Assembly: GCA_946477505.1 (NCBI GenBank)
Contig: CAMKYP010000137.1
Coordinates: 1 to 8,731 of the forward strand
DNA length: 8,731 nucleotides
Source of the DNA: an uncultured Dechloromonas sp.
GTDB taxonomy: Bacteria > Pseudomonadota > Gammaproteobacteria > Burkholderiales > Rhodocyclaceae
Direction of reading: 5' to 3'
In this document: positions 6,962 to 8,731 of the stretch, piece after piece
How the letters are laid out: every line of letters starts with the position of its first letter
How positions within the stretch are numbered: the first letter of the stretch is position 1
Program-made: the position numbers and the translations under genes
The notes under the pieces: model-generated
The model's input: only the letters and a program-made list of their open reading frames with translations
Told to the model about the DNA's origin: nothing
Databases searched by the model: none

Positions 6962-6963
6962 CG

Positions 6964-8424
6964 GTGAAGCGCTGGATATACCTGGCGCATCGCTGGCTGG
7001 GCATCGCCTTGTGCTGGCTGATGGCGCTCTGGTTCGTCTCCGGGGTGGTCATGATGTATGTCGGCTATCCCAAGCTGACCCCGGGCGAGCGTCTGCGTGC
7101 CCTGCCGGCGCTGGTCGAGGACTGCTGCCCGGTTCCGCCGGAACGGGTGTTCGCGCTGGCCGGCCCGGACGCCCGCATACAGTCGCTGCGGCTGACCAGC
7201 ATCGGCGAGCGGCCCGTTTACGTGGCGACCTTGCCGGGGCAGCGTTACCTGACGGTCGATGCCGGGAGCGGCGAGGCGCTGGCAAGCGTCGACGCGGCGC
7301 AGGCGCTACGTTCGGCCGCCCTCTTTGCGCCGGGCCGGACGCTGGCCTACGAAGGCGTGCTGGCAGAGGATGCGTGGACGCATTCCAAGGCGCTGGCCGG
7401 GCATCGTCCGCTACATCGTCTGGCCGACGATGCCGGCTGGCTGTATTACGTTTCGTCCGCGTCGGGCGAAGTGGTCCGCGATGTCAGCCCGGTCGAGCGC
7501 AGCTGGGGCTGGGTCGGCGCCTGGCTGCACTGGATTTATCCCTTGCGCGGCGGCAGCATCGATTTCGCCTGGAGCGATCTCGTCATCTACAGCAGCCTGG
7601 CCGGTTCGCTGCTCGCCTTGTTCGGCATTCTGATCGGGCTTTGGCGCTGGCGACGGGCCGCCTACGCCAACGGCCGGCATACGCCCTATCGCTCGGCCAT
7701 GCTGCGCTGGCACCATTACCTTGGCCTGGTCGGCGGCCTGTTCGTGCTGACCTGGGTGCTCAGCGGCTTGTTTTCGATGAATCCCTGGCGCATGTTCGAC
7801 TCGGGTGCGCTGGCCTTGCGTCAGTCGCCGCTGCTGGCCAGGGAGCTGGCCGGGCTCTCCCCGGCGGTAGCCTTGCACCGCTTCGGCGACGCCGGGCAGC
7901 GCAGCGTCGAATTGCTCTGGCAGCCGCTGGCCGGGCAGCTGTATGCGGTTGCGTACGACGCACAAGGCAGGCAACGCCTGATCGGCTGGCGAGCCGACGG
8001 TTCTGTGTCGTCCGGGCATCCGCTGCCGCTGCTCACTGAGGCGGGGCGGGCGATGCTGCCCGATGCCCGGCTGGTCGACGAATTGCTGCAAACCGAATAC
8101 GACTGGCATTACTTCGCGCGTGCCGAGCACACCATGGGCGGTCACCTGGAGCGGCCGCTGCCGGTGTTGCGCCTGCGTTTCGACGATCCGGCAGGAACCT
8201 GGCTCTACCTCGACCCGGCCAGCGGGCGCGTCGTCCAGCGCCTGGATGCCCACCGCCGGGTACAGCGTGTGCTGTTTGCCTTCCTGCACAGCTGGGACTG
8301 GCGTTTCCTGCTGCAAAACCGGCCGCTCTGGGACGTGCTGCTCATTGCGGCCAGCCTGCTGGGCCTCCTGCTCAGCGCCAGCGGCGCGGTGATCGGCTGG
8401 CGGCGCCTGAGGCGCCGCTGGTAG
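6964..8424 (+). CDS. PepSY-domain four-helix inner membrane protein, putative siderophore-iron reductase
   Basis: The protein has 486 residues from a GTG start; the N-terminus MKRWIYLAHRWLGIALCWL fits the usual beginning of PepSY-TM proteins, which supports that start. Four membrane helices are visible at about 11-33, 205-228, 250-271 and 456-478. Two large extracytoplasmic segments lie between helices 1-2 and 3-4, and both carry PepSY-like sequence (YLTVDAGSGE near 95; YLDPASGRVVQRLD near 415). Histidines at helix ends are typical heme-ligand candidates: H9, H189 in WLHWIYPL, H250/H251 in RWHHYLG, and H442 in FLHSWDWRFLL. In this family FoxB is reported as a heme-containing siderophore reductase, and PepSY genes often sit beside TonB receptors, as here. 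Reduction of imported ferric chelate is therefore the best guess, unproven for this protein. The stop codon coincides with the left end of a small inserted element. Confidence 0.88.
   Translation: MKRWIYLAHRWLGIALCWLMALWFVSGVVMMYVGYPKLTPGERLRALPALVEDCCPVPPERVFALAGPDARIQSLRLTSIGERPVYVATLPGQRYLTVDAGSGEALASVDAAQALRSAALFAPGRTLAYEGVLAEDAWTHSKALAGHRPLHRLADDAGWLYYVSSASGEVVRDVSPVERSWGWVGAWLHWIYPLRGGSIDFAWSDLVIYSSLAGSLLALFGILIGLWRWRRAAYANGRHTPYRSAMLRWHHYLGLVGGLFVLTWVLSGLFSMNPWRMFDSGALALRQSPLLARELAGLSPAVALHRFGDAGQRSVELLWQPLAGQLYAVAYDAQGRQRLIGWRADGSVSSGHPLPLLTEAGRAMLPDARLVDELLQTEYDWHYFARAEHTMGGHLERPLPVLRLRFDDPAGTWLYLDPASGRVVQRLDAHRRVQRVLFAFLHSWDWRFLLQNRPLWDVLLIAASLLGLLLSASGAVIGWRRLRRRW
8400..8418 (+). 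repeat. Short palindrome inside the last PepSY codons
   Basis: CGGCGCC (8401-8407) and GGCGCCG (8411-8417) are exact reverse complements around TGA, with one further G-C pair outside. It falls in the arginine codons just before the stop. It may be a chance product of arginine codon choice, or a hairpin contributing to the 3' end of the transcript. No T-tract follows. Confidence 0.4.
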
Positions 8425-8579
8425 TCAGTCACGCAGGTTTGCGTGGATGCCGAGGCACGCATCCGCGCCCCGGTCGCGCGAAGCGAACCGCAGTCATGGT
8501 CGCAGCCATGGCGAGGATGAGCGAAAAAGCGAGCGGGGATACGGCGCGTGCCGAACATAGCAGAACCTGCGTGACTGGC
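8424..8579. mobile_element. Putative 156-bp MITE-like element with terminal inverted repeats and TA flanks
   Basis: Left end GTCAGTCACGCAGGTT (8424-8439) and right end AACCTGCGTGACTGGC (8564-8579) are inverted repeats of 16 bp with one mismatch; 14 bp are perfect. Each end is bordered by TA (8422-8423 and 8580-8581), as expected after insertion at a TA target by IS630/mariner-type transposases. A further inner pair, GGCACGC (8454-8460) and GCGTGCC (8546-8552), and local hairpins such as CATGG/CCATG near 8495-8512 make the interior highly structured. It contains no open frame of note, so it would need a transposase from elsewhere. Size and TA flanks recall Correia elements of Neisseria and RUP of pneumococcus, though the sequence differs as far as I can recall. 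A structured RNA or a 3'-UTR fold is the main alternative. Confidence 0.55.
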
Positions 8580-8731
8580 TACTAGTGGTCTGCTTCGCAA
8601 TTAGGCGGACACGAAAGCTTGTCTTTGTCCCTCTGGCGTTGTTGTGCCTACTTGCCGTACGCGTTGAACTGTCTGCGTCGGCACGCTTGGCCAGGCGTGC
8701 CGCGCTTCATTTTGTCACCGCTTCTAAAGCG
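8580..8731. other. Right-edge region with no supported gene
   Basis: After the inserted element no gene can be supported. A plus-strand frame is open from a possible GTG at 8585 to the window end, with a hydrophobic stretch (LVFVPLALLCLLAV). It has no ribosome site or recognisable domain and could be chance. On the minus strand one frame enters from the right and stops at 8707 after seven residues (ALEAVTK); another stays open to a stop near 8650. Either could be the end of a gene lying to the right, but neither is recognisable. Confidence 0.4.
8679..8702. terminator. Strong hairpin near the right edge, possible terminator
   Basis: CGGCACGC (8679-8686) pairs perfectly with GCGTGCCG (8695-8702) around an 8-nt loop. 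On the plus strand it is followed by CGCTTCATTTTGT, a weak and displaced T-rich stretch, so it could end transcription from the receptor-PepSY operon. On the minus strand it lies 5 nt beyond a possible stop at 8707 but has no T-tract. The orientation is uncertain. Confidence 0.4.

Noticed and set aside
7411..8316. Minus-strand open frame of about 300 codons antisense to the PepSY gene
   Set aside because: Shadow of the real gene: Gln/Pro/Ala/Gly-rich, no domain, no promoter or ribosome site evident.
1..8731. CRISPR arrays, tRNA or rRNA genes
   Set aside because: No regularly spaced direct repeats and no tRNA- or rRNA-like sequence were recognised on either strand.

Overview
The window is high-GC DNA, probably from a betaproteobacterium. 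A Rhodocyclales-type genome (Dechloromonas/Azonexus/Azospira-like) fits best, judging by the style of the chemotaxis protein and of the small secreted protein. This is recognition by eye, not a database result. There are five genes: three on the minus strand (left half) and two on the plus strand (right half).

Left half, minus strand. Positions 1-1045 hold the N-terminal 348 residues of a methyl-accepting chemotaxis protein with a short membrane hairpin and no periplasmic sensor; its C-terminus lies outside the window. Between it and the next gene is an AT-rich stretch (about 1091-1180) plus two back-to-back hairpins (1206-1272) that may end pepN transcription. pepN (1333-3912) encodes a complete M1-family aminopeptidase N with all catalytic residues. 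Upstream of it, 4005-4460 encodes a small exported protein of unknown function with an Arg/His/Asp/Gly-rich tail.

Right half, plus strand. A divergent intergenic region (4461-4713) contains a perfect 19-bp palindrome whose core matches the classical NtrC binding site, although no -24/-12 promoter is visible. It precedes a TonB-dependent siderophore-type receptor (4714-6909). Fifty-four bases further on is a four-helix PepSY-domain membrane protein (6964-8424) of the kind that accompanies siderophore receptors and may reduce the imported iron complex. The short gap between the two genes is almost entirely two GC hairpins, the second ending 2 nt before the GTG start of the PepSY gene. The pair reads as an iron-uptake operon: the receptor brings the chelate across the outer membrane, and the PepSY protein would act on it at the inner membrane.

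Right edge. Immediately at the PepSY stop codon lies a 156-bp element (8424-8579) with 16-bp terminal inverted repeats (one mismatch), flanked on both sides by TA. It looks like a small non-autonomous (MITE/Correia-like) insertion. Removing it with one TA would reconnect the frame to end Tyr-stop, so the insertion seems to supply the present stop codon. The last 150 bases contain a strong hairpin and no gene I can support.

I see no complete new multi-gene system. The most interesting items are the putative MITE, the NtrC-like palindrome and the hairpin-covered translation starts.
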